This document shows, piece after piece, positions 16,565 through 25,325 of a stretch of 64,000 bases of DNA (position 1 is its first letter; each line of letters begins with the position of its first letter). Source of the stretch: Paenibacillus etheri (GTDB lineage Bacteria; Bacillota; Bacilli; Paenibacillales; Paenibacillaceae); assembly GCF_001012825.1 (NCBI RefSeq), contig NZ_LCZJ02000033.1, forward strand, positions 548,242-612,241. Direction: 5' to 3'. The notes beneath the pieces were generated by a model that saw only the letters and a program-made list of their open reading frames with translations, did not search any database and had not been told where the DNA came from. Position numbers and translations under genes: made by a program.

Positions 16565-17497
16565 TTAACCGTGAATCGTATTTAATACAAGTACGATCAA
16601 ACTAACCGTCAGATAGTTTATGGAGAAGAGGAAGTTCTTCTTCGCCCAGACTTCATCATCCTTAGCCTTAAAGCCCATCAAGGTCAATACTAACCAAGCC
16701 AAGGACAACGCTGATGAAATGATCAGATAAAATATGCCCGCATAATCGTAGGCGTACATTAACACTGGAATAGGCAGCAAAAGGGCTACATAAGGAATCA
16801 TCTGAAATTTCGTACGTCGTGTTCCTTTAACTACTGGTAGCAATGGAAATCCTGCCGCTCTATATTCTTCTTTACGTCTAATGCCCAAGGCCCAGAAGTG
16901 AGGAGGTTGCCATAGAAACAACATGGCAAAGATCAGCCAAGCGCCTAGATCAACGGTCCCTGAAACCGCTACATAACCAATTACCGGGGGCATTGCTCCA
17001 GAAATTGCACCTACAGAGGTGCTCCATGTTGATGTCCGCTTCAACCAAAGAGTGTATACTACTACGTAAACGAACATGCCAACAATTCCAAACAGACCAG
17101 CAAGCATACCGGAAAAAGCAAACAGCACGATCAAACCTGCAATACCAAGCCCAATGGCGTATAATAATACAGTGTTTGGTTTTAGTCGTCCTGTAGGAAG
17201 TCCCCGTTCACGGGTTCTTTCCATCTTCATGTCCAGATCACGATCGAAATAGTTATTAAAAACGCAGGCCGAAGCCATAACCAGCATTGTACCGAGCAGA
17301 GTTAGAACTAATCTGCCGTAATGAACATCCCAACCCGAGGCCAACCAATATCCCGCAAAGGCCGCAATAAGGTTAGATCGGATAATACCGGGTTTTGTAA
17401 CAGCAATGAAATCACGCCAGCTAGCACCTTCCGGCGGAGATTTTGCAGACATGGCTGCAGAGTCGGAAGAAGCTTGAAATGTTATATGATTATCCAC
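16565..17497 (-). CDS. ctaB: Protoheme IX farnesyltransferase (heme O synthase) CtaB
   Basis: This 310-residue UbiA-type prenyltransferase has about nine membrane segments. The first Asp-rich motif is NNYFDRDLD at residues 81-89 followed by MKMERTRERGLPTGR, diagnostic for CtaB/CyoE. It transfers a farnesyl group to heme b to give heme O, the substrate of CtaA. GTG start with AGGAGG ten bases upstream. It forms an operon with the SCO gene. The about 240-base upstream region to the divergent gene at 17739 shows no strong regulatory structure by eye. Confidence 0.95.
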   Translation of the reverse strand: MDNHITFQASSDSAAMSAKSPPEGASWRDFIAVTKPGIIRSNLIAAFAGYWLASGWDVHYGRLVLTLLGTMLVMASACVFNNYFDRDLDMKMERTRERGLPTGRLKPNTVLLYAIGLGIAGLIVLFAFSGMLAGLFGIVGMFVYVVVYTLWLKRTSTWSTSVGAISGAMPPVIGYVAVSGTVDLGAWLIFAMLFLWQPPHFWALGIRRKEEYRAAGFPLLPVVKGTRRTKFQMIPYVALLLPIPVLMYAYDYAGIFYLIISSALSLAWLVLTLMGFKAKDDEVWAKKNFLFSINYLTVSLIVLVLNTIHG

Positions 17498-17738
17498 ACC
17501 TAATGATCCTCCTTCTAAACGAACATCTAACGTTCTAGCCGAAGTATTTAAAACTTCGCTGTTAACTTTATCATAACAAACCCATGAAGACTTTGACAGT
17601 CATGGGGCAGTAAGTTCATGAATTCGACAATTACGTGACAATATTTATTTGATATTTATTTCAATCCCCTTAATAACCAGAGCTGTATTTGGGTAAATAT
17701 TAATAGAGAACTTCCGAACAACAAAGGAGAACTGTCCA

Positions 17739-18740
17739 ATGGATACTGCTACACATTTAGTTATGGGCCTAGGCTTAGCTGGGCTTTCCTTCGTTGATCC
17801 CATCGTTGCTTCTGATCCGAAACTGGCCGGGGCTGTTATGCTGGCAACAGTGCTCGCCTCTCAGGCTCCTGATGCCGATACTGCGCTACGACTGAAGGAC
17901 AATGCGTTGTATATTCGTAATCACCGAGGAATTACACATTCCCTACCCTTTCTAATTCTGTGGCCCGCCCTGATTTCCTTCGTGTTAGGGCCCTTATTTG
18001 GCTTTACTGATTTACAAGCCCTAAGCCACATCGCACTCTGGAGCTTCATTGGCGTAGGTATTCACGTATTCTCTGATCTATTTAATACCTATGGCACTCA
18101 GGCTGCTCGTCCATTCACTGAAAAATGGATTGCATGGAACATCATCCACATTTTTGATCCGTTTATATTTGGTAGCCATATCGCAGCCATCCTTCTCTGG
18201 ATCACCGGAATCGTTCCACCTCAACCTTTATTTATTACGCTTTACGCCTGTACTATTCTTTATTATATTTGGAGAACCGTCGTTCACGCACGCCTTACGC
18301 GTAATATCAAACTTAAGGATTTACATCATAATGTCGGCGAACGTTATATTGTAATCCCTACAATTTCGCTAAAGCGCTGGAACGTAGTTAAAGTGAAAAA
18401 AGATCGCAGCTATGATGTTGGGCAGTTAGTCAATAACCGACTGGAGTGGTTCAAACATGCTGTATGCTCGGATCATCCCGCTGTGGAGATATCCAAGTCA
18501 CACCCTGATATTCAGTCCTTTTTATACTTCACCTCTTATGCAGTAGCCGAAGTGGAGGAACTTCCTTCAGGTTATATGGTGCGCTGGGGGGACGTTCGTT
18601 ATTTACATCGCAAACAATACCCATTTGTAGCTGTATTAGTTATGGACAATCAATATCGACCTTTAAATACTTATGTGGGTTGGCTTAGCAGCGAGAAGCT
18701 CGACAAACGATTTTCCATAGATCCCGGTTCCTTACGATGA
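17739..18740 (+). CDS. YfhP/YdjM-like metal-dependent membrane hydrolase
   Basis: A 333-residue protein starting DTATHLVMGLGLAGL, the opening of the YfhP branch of the YdjM family (LexA-binding, inner-membrane hydrolase). Conserved metal-ligand candidates are H6, D45/D47 in APDADT, H62 and H67 in NHRGITHS, and the HVFSDLFNTYGT stretch. The N-terminal 190 residues carry about four membrane segments; the C-terminal 140 are soluble. The substrate is unknown. The ATG follows AAAGGAG. A perfect-palindrome terminator ends it at 18779-18820. Confidence 0.83.
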   Translation: MDTATHLVMGLGLAGLSFVDPIVASDPKLAGAVMLATVLASQAPDADTALRLKDNALYIRNHRGITHSLPFLILWPALISFVLGPLFGFTDLQALSHIALWSFIGVGIHVFSDLFNTYGTQAARPFTEKWIAWNIIHIFDPFIFGSHIAAILLWITGIVPPQPLFITLYACTILYYIWRTVVHARLTRNIKLKDLHHNVGERYIVIPTISLKRWNVVKVKKDRSYDVGQLVNNRLEWFKHAVCSDHPAVEISKSHPDIQSFLYFTSYAVAEVEELPSGYMVRWGDVRYLHRKQYPFVAVLVMDNQYRPLNTYVGWLSSEKLDKRFSIDPGSLR

Positions 18741-18778
18741 AATTGTAGACTTACGCAGAGATCTATTCTATAATCACA

Positions 18779-18820
18779 AAAAATCCCGGAGTATTATAAT
18801 AATACTCCGGGATTCATTTT
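18779..18820 (+). terminator. Terminator after the YfhP-like gene
   Basis: A perfect inverted repeat AATCCCGGAGTATTAT/ATAATACTCCGGGATT followed by a short T-run (CATTTT). Confidence 0.8.
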
Positions 18821-18848
18821 AGCAGACATAGAAAGGAAGGCTCTCCTC

Positions 18849-19037
18849 ATGGGTAAAGGACTTTCACTTTGGTTCGCTTGTTCTTCTATTCTTATTCTCA
18901 CTGCCGCTTCAATCGCGATCAGTTATAGCTTTTGGTTGGCACTTCTGCTCGGATTTCTCTGTGTCATGAATATTGGCTGGGGATTCATCCTCAAAGCTAA
19001 GATCAGACGTAAACAGGAAAACCTAAGCGCTGATTAG
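18849..19037 (+). CDS. Small two-segment membrane protein
   Basis: A 62-residue protein with two hydrophobic segments (SLWFACSSILILTAASIAIS and FWLALLLGFLCVMNIGWGF) and a basic tail KAKIRRKQEN. GGAAGG lies upstream of the ATG at a usable distance. No family recognised. It ends two bases before the stop of the convergent trpS. Confidence 0.55.
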   Translation: MGKGLSLWFACSSILILTAASIAISYSFWLALLLGFLCVMNIGWGFILKAKIRRKQENLSAD

Positions 19038-19038
19038 A

Positions 19039-20025
19039 TTAACGAGCTGGCAGAAACCCCATCCGCTCTTTCACTCCATTCAGCGTCTCTGTTGCAACAA
19101 CGCGTGCACGACCAGCACCTTCAGCAAGAATATCTGTGATCGCACCCGAACTACGAATTTCATTATATCTTTGTTGTAAAGGCTCAAGCGTAGCTACAAC
19201 TACTTCAGCAAGATCCTTCTTAAAGCCGCCATACATTTGCCCTTCATAACGATCGGCAATTTGCTGGAGTGTCATTCCAGAACATTCGGAATAAATACTC
19301 ATCAAATTACTGATCTCTGGCTTATTAGCTGGATCAAAAATCACTTCACGTCCTGAATCAGTCGTTGCACGGCTGATTTTTTTACGGATCACATCCGGTG
19401 AATCTAACAGAGCAATATAGCTGCCAGCGTTAGGACTGCTCTTGCTCATTTTTTTGGTGCCATCATCCAGAGACATAATACGTGCACCCACCTCTGGAAT
19501 GTACGGCTCAGGAATGGTAAAGAATTCGCCAAAACGATTATTGAAGCGGCCAGCTAAATCACGTGTCAGCTCCAAATGTTGTTTCTGATCTTCACCTACC
19601 GGCACAAGATCCGCATTATAAACCAGAATATCTGCCGCCATCAAAGAAGGATAGACGAATAAACCAGCGCCAACTGAATCTTTACCTGATGATTTATCTT
19701 TAAATTGGGTCATACGCTCCAGCTCGCCCATTGCTGTAAGAGTCGTCATGATCCAGCCCAGTTCAGCGTGTTGTGGCACATGCGACTGCATATAAACATT
19801 AGAACGTGCAGGATCAATTCCCGCTGCAATAAAGAGGGCCGCTACGGACTCCGACTGCTCACGCAGTGCTGCAGGATCCTGTGCTACAGTGATCGCATGC
19901 ATATCGACAACCATAAAGAAACATTGATGATCATCTTGCAGCTTCACAAAATTTTTCAGTGCTCCAATGTAGTTCCCCAGTGTAAGTGAACCGCTCGGCT
20001 GAATGCCTGACATTACTTTTTTCAT
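19039..20025 (-). CDS. trpS: Tryptophanyl-tRNA synthetase TrpS
   Basis: A class I synthetase of 328 residues that charges tRNA-Trp. The HIGH-equivalent is seen in QPSGSLTLGNYIGAL (residues 9-23), as in bacterial TrpRS, and the KMSKS loop is at 192-196. Length is normal. The ATG is followed by KKVMSGIQPSG as in Bacillus. It is a single gene controlled by a T-box leader (20071-20338) with a UGG specifier. Its stop nearly abuts that of the small membrane gene on the other strand. Confidence 0.97.
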   Translation of the reverse strand: MKKVMSGIQPSGSLTLGNYIGALKNFVKLQDDHQCFFMVVDMHAITVAQDPAALREQSESVAALFIAAGIDPARSNVYMQSHVPQHAELGWIMTTLTAMGELERMTQFKDKSSGKDSVGAGLFVYPSLMAADILVYNADLVPVGEDQKQHLELTRDLAGRFNNRFGEFFTIPEPYIPEVGARIMSLDDGTKKMSKSSPNAGSYIALLDSPDVIRKKISRATTDSGREVIFDPANKPEISNLMSIYSECSGMTLQQIADRYEGQMYGGFKKDLAEVVVATLEPLQQRYNEIRSSGAITDILAEGAGRARVVATETLNGVKERMGFLPAR

Positions 20026-20070
20026 AATATAGACCTCCGTTTGATGTCATTTCTAAGTTTCCGAGAACGC

Positions 20071-20338
20071 AAAAAAAGCCCCATCCGCAAGGGACGTGAG
20101 ACCGTGGTGCCACCCTTATTCGCTACTAAATCTTGTTTAGACAAGAAAAAACAGCCTTAGTCTTCCGTTAACGGAGAAGATCCGGCCGGTCTACTAGGGC
20201 ATCTAGCTCCCGTTCAAACTCGGCGCTCAGGGGTCCATTCATCAGGTATGTCCTACCGGTTCGCATCAACCACCGGCTTTCTGAAGGTGCACTGCCTGCC
20301 TACTTGTCCCCGTCATCACATTATCGTCATGAATTAAT
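20071..20338 (-). promoter_or_regulatory. T-box leader of trpS, Trp specifier
   Basis: On the minus strand the T-box GGGTGGCACCACGG is at 20102-20115, followed by the terminator (GTCCC/GGGGC stem, seven T, 20071-20098). Stem I with AGAAAGCCGGTGGTTGATG is visible, and in its specifier loop GAATGGACC gives codon UGG (minus strand of 20235-20237). The base after UGG in the T-box is C, matching a G discriminator in tRNA-Trp. Uncharged tRNA-Trp would favour the antiterminator and switch trpS on. Confidence 0.95.
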
Positions 20339-20344
20339 GCCTTC

Positions 20345-20373
20345 ATCATAGAACCATAAAGAGAAGTTGTCAA
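20345..20373 (-). promoter_or_regulatory. SigA promoter of the trpS leader
   Basis: On the minus strand TTGACA, 17 bases, TATGAT, with the expected start about seven bases before the T-box leader. Confidence 0.8.
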
Positions 20374-20459
20374 ATCACTTAACCACTACCGTATAAATCT
20401 GTTATGATAAGGTTATCCATGTTCTATTCGATTACAGTTACGATAAAGGAGCATATCTC

Positions 20460-21434
20460 ATGAAACAGGTGACCAAAGGGCAGTGGGGCGGTTATGATAC
20501 TTATATTTTGCACAGCCGTGAACTGGAAGTCACGCTTTTGCCGCGACTAGGAAATAACGTGATTTCATTGTTTGATGTAAAGAAACAACGGGAAATTCTA
20601 CGGCGGCCTGATGAAAGCGATCAAGCTTTCTTTATGCAAAAACCTTACCATTTTGGCATGCCGCTATTAGTTCCACCCGGAAGAATTCGTAAGGGCCAAT
20701 TTCAGTTCGAGGGTACAAGTTATCAATTTGACCAGAATACCGCTAATGACAATCATATTCATGGTCTACACCGAACTCAGGCCTGGTGTGTTAGCGATAT
20801 TGAAGAAGATGAAGATGGTTGCGCGGTCACTACTGAATTCCGAACGGAAGATGATCCACACTGGATGGAGCAATTCCCTATCCCACTTAAATTCGAAATG
20901 ACATTTAGGCTTCAGGAAGCCCGGCTTACCCAAACTTTAAAGGTTACAAATCTCGGAGATCATCGAATTCCTTTTGGGATCGGTTATCACACCTGGTTTA
21001 TGATTGATGGAGAACCTGAGCGTTGGAATCTTAAACTCCCAGTAAATAGCATTTATGAACTGAACGATGAATTGCTCCCTAGCGGTAATCTAATTCCACT
21101 TGGTGATCTAGAAGCCTTGAACACCGGAATGAACATGCAGGGAACTAATTTTGATACTGCTCTTCGTATAGGAGAAAAACAGCCTGTAGAAGCTTTATTA
21201 TTACGCGATGATGGTTATGGCCTTCGTTATACTGCTGACGAGAATCTATTCCGTCACTGGGTGCTATATACCAAAGGACCAGCAGATCAATTTCTGTGCA
21301 TTGAGCCCTATACATGGCTCGCTAATGCACCGAATGTATCCGAGGACGCTTCCTTCACAGGTCTTTTAACGATAGAACCAGGTCAGAGTCAGAATCTATC
21401 CACTGTGCTGGAAATGATCTATCCTGAGATTTAA
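20460..21434 (+). CDS. Aldose 1-epimerase family protein
   Basis: A 324-residue galactose-mutarotase-fold protein. Candidate active-site residues are H99, H101 and H104 in NHIHGLHR, H177 in GIGYHTWF, and a glutamate in CIEPYTWLANAPN near 282. It would interconvert alpha and beta anomers of a hexose or act on hexose phosphates; the exact sugar is not clear and divergence from canonical GalM is considerable. AGGAG precedes the ATG. It is monocistronic with its own terminator. Confidence 0.85.
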   Translation: MKQVTKGQWGGYDTYILHSRELEVTLLPRLGNNVISLFDVKKQREILRRPDESDQAFFMQKPYHFGMPLLVPPGRIRKGQFQFEGTSYQFDQNTANDNHIHGLHRTQAWCVSDIEEDEDGCAVTTEFRTEDDPHWMEQFPIPLKFEMTFRLQEARLTQTLKVTNLGDHRIPFGIGYHTWFMIDGEPERWNLKLPVNSIYELNDELLPSGNLIPLGDLEALNTGMNMQGTNFDTALRIGEKQPVEALLLRDDGYGLRYTADENLFRHWVLYTKGPADQFLCIEPYTWLANAPNVSEDASFTGLLTIEPGQSQNLSTVLEMIYPEI

Positions 21435-21449
21435 AGCAGATATACATTA

Positions 21450-21494
21450 TATCGGTCTTGTCTTACGATTTCGTAAGGCAAGACCGATTTTTTG
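21450..21494 (+). terminator. Terminator after the aldose epimerase gene
   Basis: AATCGGTCTTG(TC)TTACGA pairs with TCGTAAGGCAAGACCGATT and ends in six T. Confidence 0.9.
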
Positions 21495-21576
21495 TGTGTA
21501 ATTCCTAGCAGTAAAGGATTCCTTCCTCACTTTGACTTCACTAATAATTACCATCCTTAAAACCTTTCAAAACGAT

Positions 21577-21606
21577 GCATGAATTCACCTCCTAGCGCTC
21601 ATACTA
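21577..21606 (+). promoter_or_regulatory. SigG-type promoter of the SASP gene
   Basis: GCATG, 18 bases, CATACTA: an exact fit to the forespore SigG pattern (GNATR, N18, CATNNTA), placed 31 bases before the SASP start. Confidence 0.75.
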
Positions 21607-21636
21607 TCTTCACAACGGGCGAAGGAGGTGACACAC

Positions 21637-21867
21637 ATGGGTCAAGCAGGTCAAGGTCGTAGCAGTCGTTCCAATAACCTGGTCGTTCCTCAAGCAAATG
21701 CGGCATTGCAACAGTTGAAATATGAAGCAGCACAGGAGCTTGGAGTAACGATCCCAGCTGACGGTTATTACGGGAACTACACTTCTCGCGAAACTGGTTC
21801 TCTGGGCGGTTACATCACTAAACGTCTAGTACAACTGGCAGAACAACAACTGTCTGGTCGTCAGTAA
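21637..21867 (+). CDS. Alpha/beta-type small acid-soluble spore protein
   Basis: A 76-residue SASP that coats spore DNA, protecting it from UV and heat. The two family blocks are present: [20 protein letters not shown] with the GPR protease site ([10 protein letters not shown]), and [20 protein letters not shown] near the end. The N-terminus is Gln/Gly/Ser-rich. The ATG at 21637 is set by the near-perfect GAAGGAGGTGA seven bases upstream; the frame extends three codons further without support. The upstream SigG promoter fits forespore expression. Confidence 0.95.
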   Translation: MGQAGQGRSSRSNNLVVPQANAALQQLKYEAAQELGVTIPADGYYGNYTSRETGSLGGYITKRLVQLAEQQLSGRQ

Positions 21868-21905
21868 CAACCGTTATCTTAAGTGTTTTATCCGGCTAGG
21901 GCATA

Positions 21906-22008
21906 TCAAGCATAAACGCCTTCGGCGTCCTCATTAAGATGCTAAGCGTTTAAGCGAGAAATATAAGACATAAAGTATTGTGCGAAACTTATACTTTCTT
22001 ATATTTTA
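21906..22008 (+). repeat. Dispersed palindromic repeat, copy 3
   Basis: Starts CAAGCATAAACGCC, contains the small hairpin ACGCC-TTC-GGCGT, then GCTAAGCGTTTAAGCGAGAA and the closing CTTATACTTTCTTATATT. It sits between the SASP stop codon and its terminator, so it is transcribed with the SASP mRNA. Confidence 0.8.
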
Positions 22009-22035
22009 AATAAGCCTAAAGCCGAGTAGCTTTTG

Positions 22036-22076
22036 AGCCCTCTCACACTTCTTTCTGAAGCTGTGGGAGGGTTTTT
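22036..22076 (+). terminator. Terminator after the SASP gene
   Basis: CCCTCTCACA pairs with TGTGGGAGGG and is followed by five T; it lies beyond the repeat copy. Confidence 0.85.
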
Positions 22077-22116
22077 GATTTTAAAAAATGTTGCAAAGAA
22101 TTTATGTAAATAACGC

Positions 22117-22527
22117 TTAACCGAAAAATTGTTCGGAACTTTCAGCATAGGCATTACGAGGAGATCGAATCATCAGATTCGCCATATTGTAATTGGACTC
22201 CAACGTAGCATCTACAATCACCATTCCCTGTCTGATGGCGAATTCGTAAGAGATCTCACCATGCGTCCAGCGACGCTTGTACTTCAGACTTTCCAGCGCC
22301 ATTAGCCGAAAAGAAGACTGCTGTCCATCTGTCATCCCTTCTTTCACATCAGTGAATCTCCCGCTCCGTCCAGAAAGAGGATTATGGCGTATGCCGAATT
22401 TGCCGATCATGTTATTTCGTATTTGCACAAATACTGTACCAGAGGTTAATCCCGATAATTCTTCTTGTAGCTCCTTAAACACCATATCCATCTGTCTCGC
22501 TAATGATAGTTGTTCTGTCTTAAGCAT
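22117..22527 (-). CDS. Conserved hypothetical protein, 136 residues
   Basis: I do not recognise this protein. It is soluble, with an N-terminal helix (LSLARQMDMVFKELQEELSG) and a basic alpha/beta body (GTVFVQIRNNMIGKFGIRHN; KYKRRWTHGEISYEFAIRQG), without Cys clusters or membrane segments. A good CCTCCT ribosome binding site complement lies just before the ATG, and directly beyond it are two tandem 63-base repeats (22543-22668) that would form the 5' untranslated region. It is alone on its strand between the SASP and pepF. Confidence 0.65.
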   Translation of the reverse strand: MLKTEQLSLARQMDMVFKELQEELSGLTSGTVFVQIRNNMIGKFGIRHNPLSGRSGRFTDVKEGMTDGQQSSFRLMALESLKYKRRWTHGEISYEFAIRQGMVIVDATLESNYNMANLMIRSPRNAYAESSEQFFG

Positions 22528-22542
22528 ACTTTCCCTCCTAAA

Positions 22543-22605
22543 AGTTTTGTTAGCTTAGCTTCGTTCGAAATCTCTTCGCAAAACTGACTTCGTAAGCATT
22601 CACTT
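22543..22605. repeat. 63-base direct repeat, unit 1 (AGTTTTGT family)
   Basis: Begins AGTTTTGTTAGCTTAGC and ends near CGTAAGCATTCACTT. An inner palindrome AGTTTTG/CAAAACT and TTCGTTCGAA can fold. It lies at the ribosome binding site of the gene at 22117. Confidence 0.85.
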
Positions 22606-22668
22606 AGTTTTGTTAGCTTAGCTTCGTTCGAATTCACTTCGCAAAACTGACTTCGTAAGCGCTTGCTT
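22606..22668. repeat. 63-base direct repeat, unit 2 (AGTTTTGT family)
   Basis: Immediately adjacent second unit, differing from unit 1 at only a handful of positions (about half of them in the last eight bases). A partial third start (ATTTTGTGAGCTTAAC) follows. The rest of the interval to 22858 is AT-rich and shows no other structure. Confidence 0.85.
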
Positions 22669-22858
22669 ATTTTGTGAGCTTAACAAGTCCGTTTCCCTAG
22701 CGCACCTTATATAAGGCTTAAGACTCATTATAGGTTACTAACAAATGGTAAACAACATTATTCGGCAAAATTGGGTTATTATCCCTATAGATGCGCAAAA
22801 TCCATAGATTATTCGTACATTTGTTTTTAAAAATCGTGTTTTTTCGACATTTTACCAT

Positions 22859-22888
22859 TAAAAAAAGCCCCTATATCAGGGGCTTTTG
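22859..22888 (-). terminator. Terminator after pepF
   Basis: AAAAGCCCCTGATATAGGGGCTTTTTTT on the minus strand in outline: stem AGCCCC/GGGGCT with seven T, about 60 bases beyond the pepF stop. Confidence 0.85.
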
Positions 22889-22950
22889 CGTGTTCATGCT
22901 GAAAAATCCTTGTTTTTTCTACCGTTAAATTTGTCTTAGTTTAGACTTTT

Positions 22951-24750
22951 TCAAACTAATTGCTCCGTCATCTCCAAGAACTCGTTAATGTCAGCTACGA
23001 TCAAATCTGTAGCGCCTTGCCAGAAGTCTGGCTTCGTAAGATCCACACCCAGATGCTTAAATACTAAATCCTCTAAAGTCATCACACCAGTATCTTGCAA
23101 CAAGCTATCGTATTTGTCTGCAAAGGACGCTCCTTCTTGCAGAGCCAGTCGATACAAGCCTGTGCTGAACATGTAACCAACGGTGTAAGGGAAATTATAG
23201 AACGGTACATCTGTGATATAAAAATGCAGCTTAGAAGCCCAGAAATGAGGGTGATATTCCGAAAGTACCCCACAGAAGGCTTCCTTCTGTGCTTCCACCA
23301 TCAATTCAGACAGCTCCTCAGCATTCACAAGTCCTTCTTTACGTTTCTCATAAAAACGAGTCTCGAACAAGAAGCGAGCATGAATGTTCATAAAAAAGGC
23401 CACGCTGTTTTGAATTTTCGTTTCAAGAAGCGCCAGCTTCTCTTCAGCGTTGCTAGCGGCTTTGACCTGAGCATCAGACACAATGACCTCTGCGAAGGTT
23501 GAGGCGGTCTCTGCAACGTTCATAGCGTAGTTCTGATTAAATACGGGTTGATCATCCAGCAAATAAGAATGATAAGCATGTCCCAGCTCATGCGCCAAGG
23601 TTGAAACATTGGAAGTTGTACCACTATAAGTCATGAAAATCCGTGATTCCTTACTCTCAGGTAAGGATGTACAGAAACCTCCAGGGCGTTTCCCCGGACG
23701 ATCCTCAACCTCAATCCAGTTATTATCAAAAGCACGCTCTGCAAACTCAGCCATCTTAGGACTAAATTTGCGGAACTGGGTAACGATATCTTTAGCAGCC
23801 TGATCATATGGAATTTTACCTGAGGATTTGCCCACAGGCGCTTCAACATCGACCCATGAGAGAGCATTCTGTCCAAGCAGCTTTGCTTTACGCTGAAGAT
23901 AGGCCACAAGTGCAGGCTTGCTATTTGTAATCACGTCCCACATCGCATTCAAAGTATCTTGTGACATACGATTGATGCTTAGTGGATCTTTCAGAATATC
24001 TTCCCAACCTCTACCTTTATAGAGCTTCAGACGAAAGCCCGCTAAGTGATTCAAGGTATCCGCACAGTTATCTGCTGCTTCGGTCCATGCTTCTTCCCAT
24101 TTGCGAAACATGGATTGACGTACTTTTGGATCTGGGTCATCCAGTTTATTAAAGGCTTGACCTGCGGAGAGCAGCTTTGTTCCTTCTTCATCCTCAAATG
24201 GGATCTTAATCGAGCTTACAATCGTATCATAGTGCCCGCTCCATCCATGATAGCCATCAACGGCTAGCTCCAGCGCTAAGCTTTCCAGTTCTGGGCTCAT
24301 CTTCTCACGAGCCAAGTCACGGCTCTCGCTCAGCACGAACGTTAAAGGAGCAATCTCCGGACGTGCCATCCACTCTGCCCATACCTTGTCCGTAGTCTGA
24401 CGAAGCACATTACTGAATTGTGAGCTAATGCCTTCGAATCCAGCTCGCATACTTGTCACTCGGGCCGCCAGTCTTACCGCACCTTTGTCCATTTGATTCT
24501 GAGCACCCAGACAGTCTGCGAAGGAAGAGACCTCCACAAGTCTTCCTGAACAGCTCTGAAGCAGTTCTATAACCTCGTCCAGCGCCTTTGTAGACTCAAC
24601 ATCCGTTGGAGCCACAGCATTCTTCACCAGACGCTGTAAGGCAGCAATATCTTGTTCAAGATTCTTTAAAAAGCTTTCTAACTCAGAGGAAGACGATCCT
24701 CCAGGAAATATGGAATCGAGTTCCCAAGTTAGTGATAATGGTTGTTTCAT
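22951..24750 (-). CDS. pepF: Oligoendopeptidase F (M3 metallopeptidase)
   Basis: A 599-residue cytoplasmic zinc endopeptidase that cuts short peptides. The zinc motif H387-E-L-G-H391 lies in LAHELGHAYHSYLLD, and the third ligand glutamate is expected in the following helix (NVAETASTFAEVIVSD). Length and the opening LTWELDSIFPGG match the PepF/M3B family. The ATG start has a modest GGTGAG upstream. The gene stands alone with its own terminator. In Bacillus, PepF can interfere with sporulation signalling when overproduced; there is no evidence of that role here. Confidence 0.92.
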   Translation of the reverse strand: MKQPLSLTWELDSIFPGGSSSSELESFLKNLEQDIAALQRLVKNAVAPTDVESTKALDEVIELLQSCSGRLVEVSSFADCLGAQNQMDKGAVRLAARVTSMRAGFEGISSQFSNVLRQTTDKVWAEWMARPEIAPLTFVLSESRDLAREKMSPELESLALELAVDGYHGWSGHYDTIVSSIKIPFEDEEGTKLLSAGQAFNKLDDPDPKVRQSMFRKWEEAWTEAADNCADTLNHLAGFRLKLYKGRGWEDILKDPLSINRMSQDTLNAMWDVITNSKPALVAYLQRKAKLLGQNALSWVDVEAPVGKSSGKIPYDQAAKDIVTQFRKFSPKMAEFAERAFDNNWIEVEDRPGKRPGGFCTSLPESKESRIFMTYSGTTSNVSTLAHELGHAYHSYLLDDQPVFNQNYAMNVAETASTFAEVIVSDAQVKAASNAEEKLALLETKIQNSVAFFMNIHARFLFETRFYEKRKEGLVNAEELSELMVEAQKEAFCGVLSEYHPHFWASKLHFYITDVPFYNFPYTVGYMFSTGLYRLALQEGASFADKYDSLLQDTGVMTLEDLVFKHLGVDLTKPDFWQGATDLIVADINEFLEMTEQLV

Positions 24751-24868
24751 CTGTACTCACCATTCCTTTGCTTTCATTTGGTTTTCTTTGTAATTGACTT
24801 AACACCATGGTAAAGTGAATAACGATACGGGAACATTCATAGCCGATAAACTTTAGGAGGGCATCCAT

Positions 24869-25060
24869 ATGAAGCCACTACAAATTTCACCGGAAACAGC
24901 CATAACGTTATCCAAGCAACTAGGCGTTCCACTGGAACACTTGATGCATATGCCCCAACATATTTTACTGCAAAAAATAGCTGAGCTATCCAAAAAGCAG
25001 AATTCACCGCAAGCTGAGGATGGAAATGAAGAGTCTCCTTCTGGGAAGGATTCACAATGA
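24869..25060 (+). CDS. yycC: YycC-like small protein
   Basis: A 63-residue protein whose opening MKPLQISPETAITLSKQLG, followed by LEHLMHMPQHILLQKIAEL, matches the YycC family of Bacillales; the charged C-terminal tail is not conserved. Function is unknown. AGGAGG lies seven bases before the ATG. Its stop overlaps the next start (ATGA), so the two are translationally coupled. A possible promoter TTGACT/GAATAA with 17-base spacing lies just upstream (24797-24825). Confidence 0.85.
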   Translation: MKPLQISPETAITLSKQLGVPLEHLMHMPQHILLQKIAELSKKQNSPQAEDGNEESPSGKDSQ

Positions 25061-25287
25061 TTCCCTTTAGTCATACCTGGCCTTATGATATTATTTTAGG
25101 CGATATGTATGTGCAGTACTGCCCTTTCTGCAGCTCGGAGAATGTCCTTCTCCCTATGAAGCCAAAAGAATTGCAAATCGTTCGTGACGGCAAGAAAAAA
25201 CTGCTTGTCTTCCCATGTTGCAGCGCCAGTCCCACAGTTGTAGATAACGACGGAGATTACCTCCTATTCGATCGGGCAGTCCGATAA
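25057..25287 (+). CDS. Small zinc-ribbon-like protein, unknown function
   Basis: A 76-residue protein with CPFC in a beta context (VQYCPFCSSENVLL) and CC at FPCCSAS, which together could hold a metal. There is no membrane segment. Overlaps yycC by four bases (ATGA). The coupling suggests a shared role, but neither function is known. A clear terminator follows at 25326-25365. Confidence 0.65.
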   Translation: MIPFSHTWPYDIILGDMYVQYCPFCSSENVLLPMKPKELQIVRDGKKKLLVFPCCSASPTVVDNDGDYLLFDRAVR

Positions 25288-25325
25288 ATAGAAGGTAATC
25301 TAAATCCCAATATTAACATTTTTAT

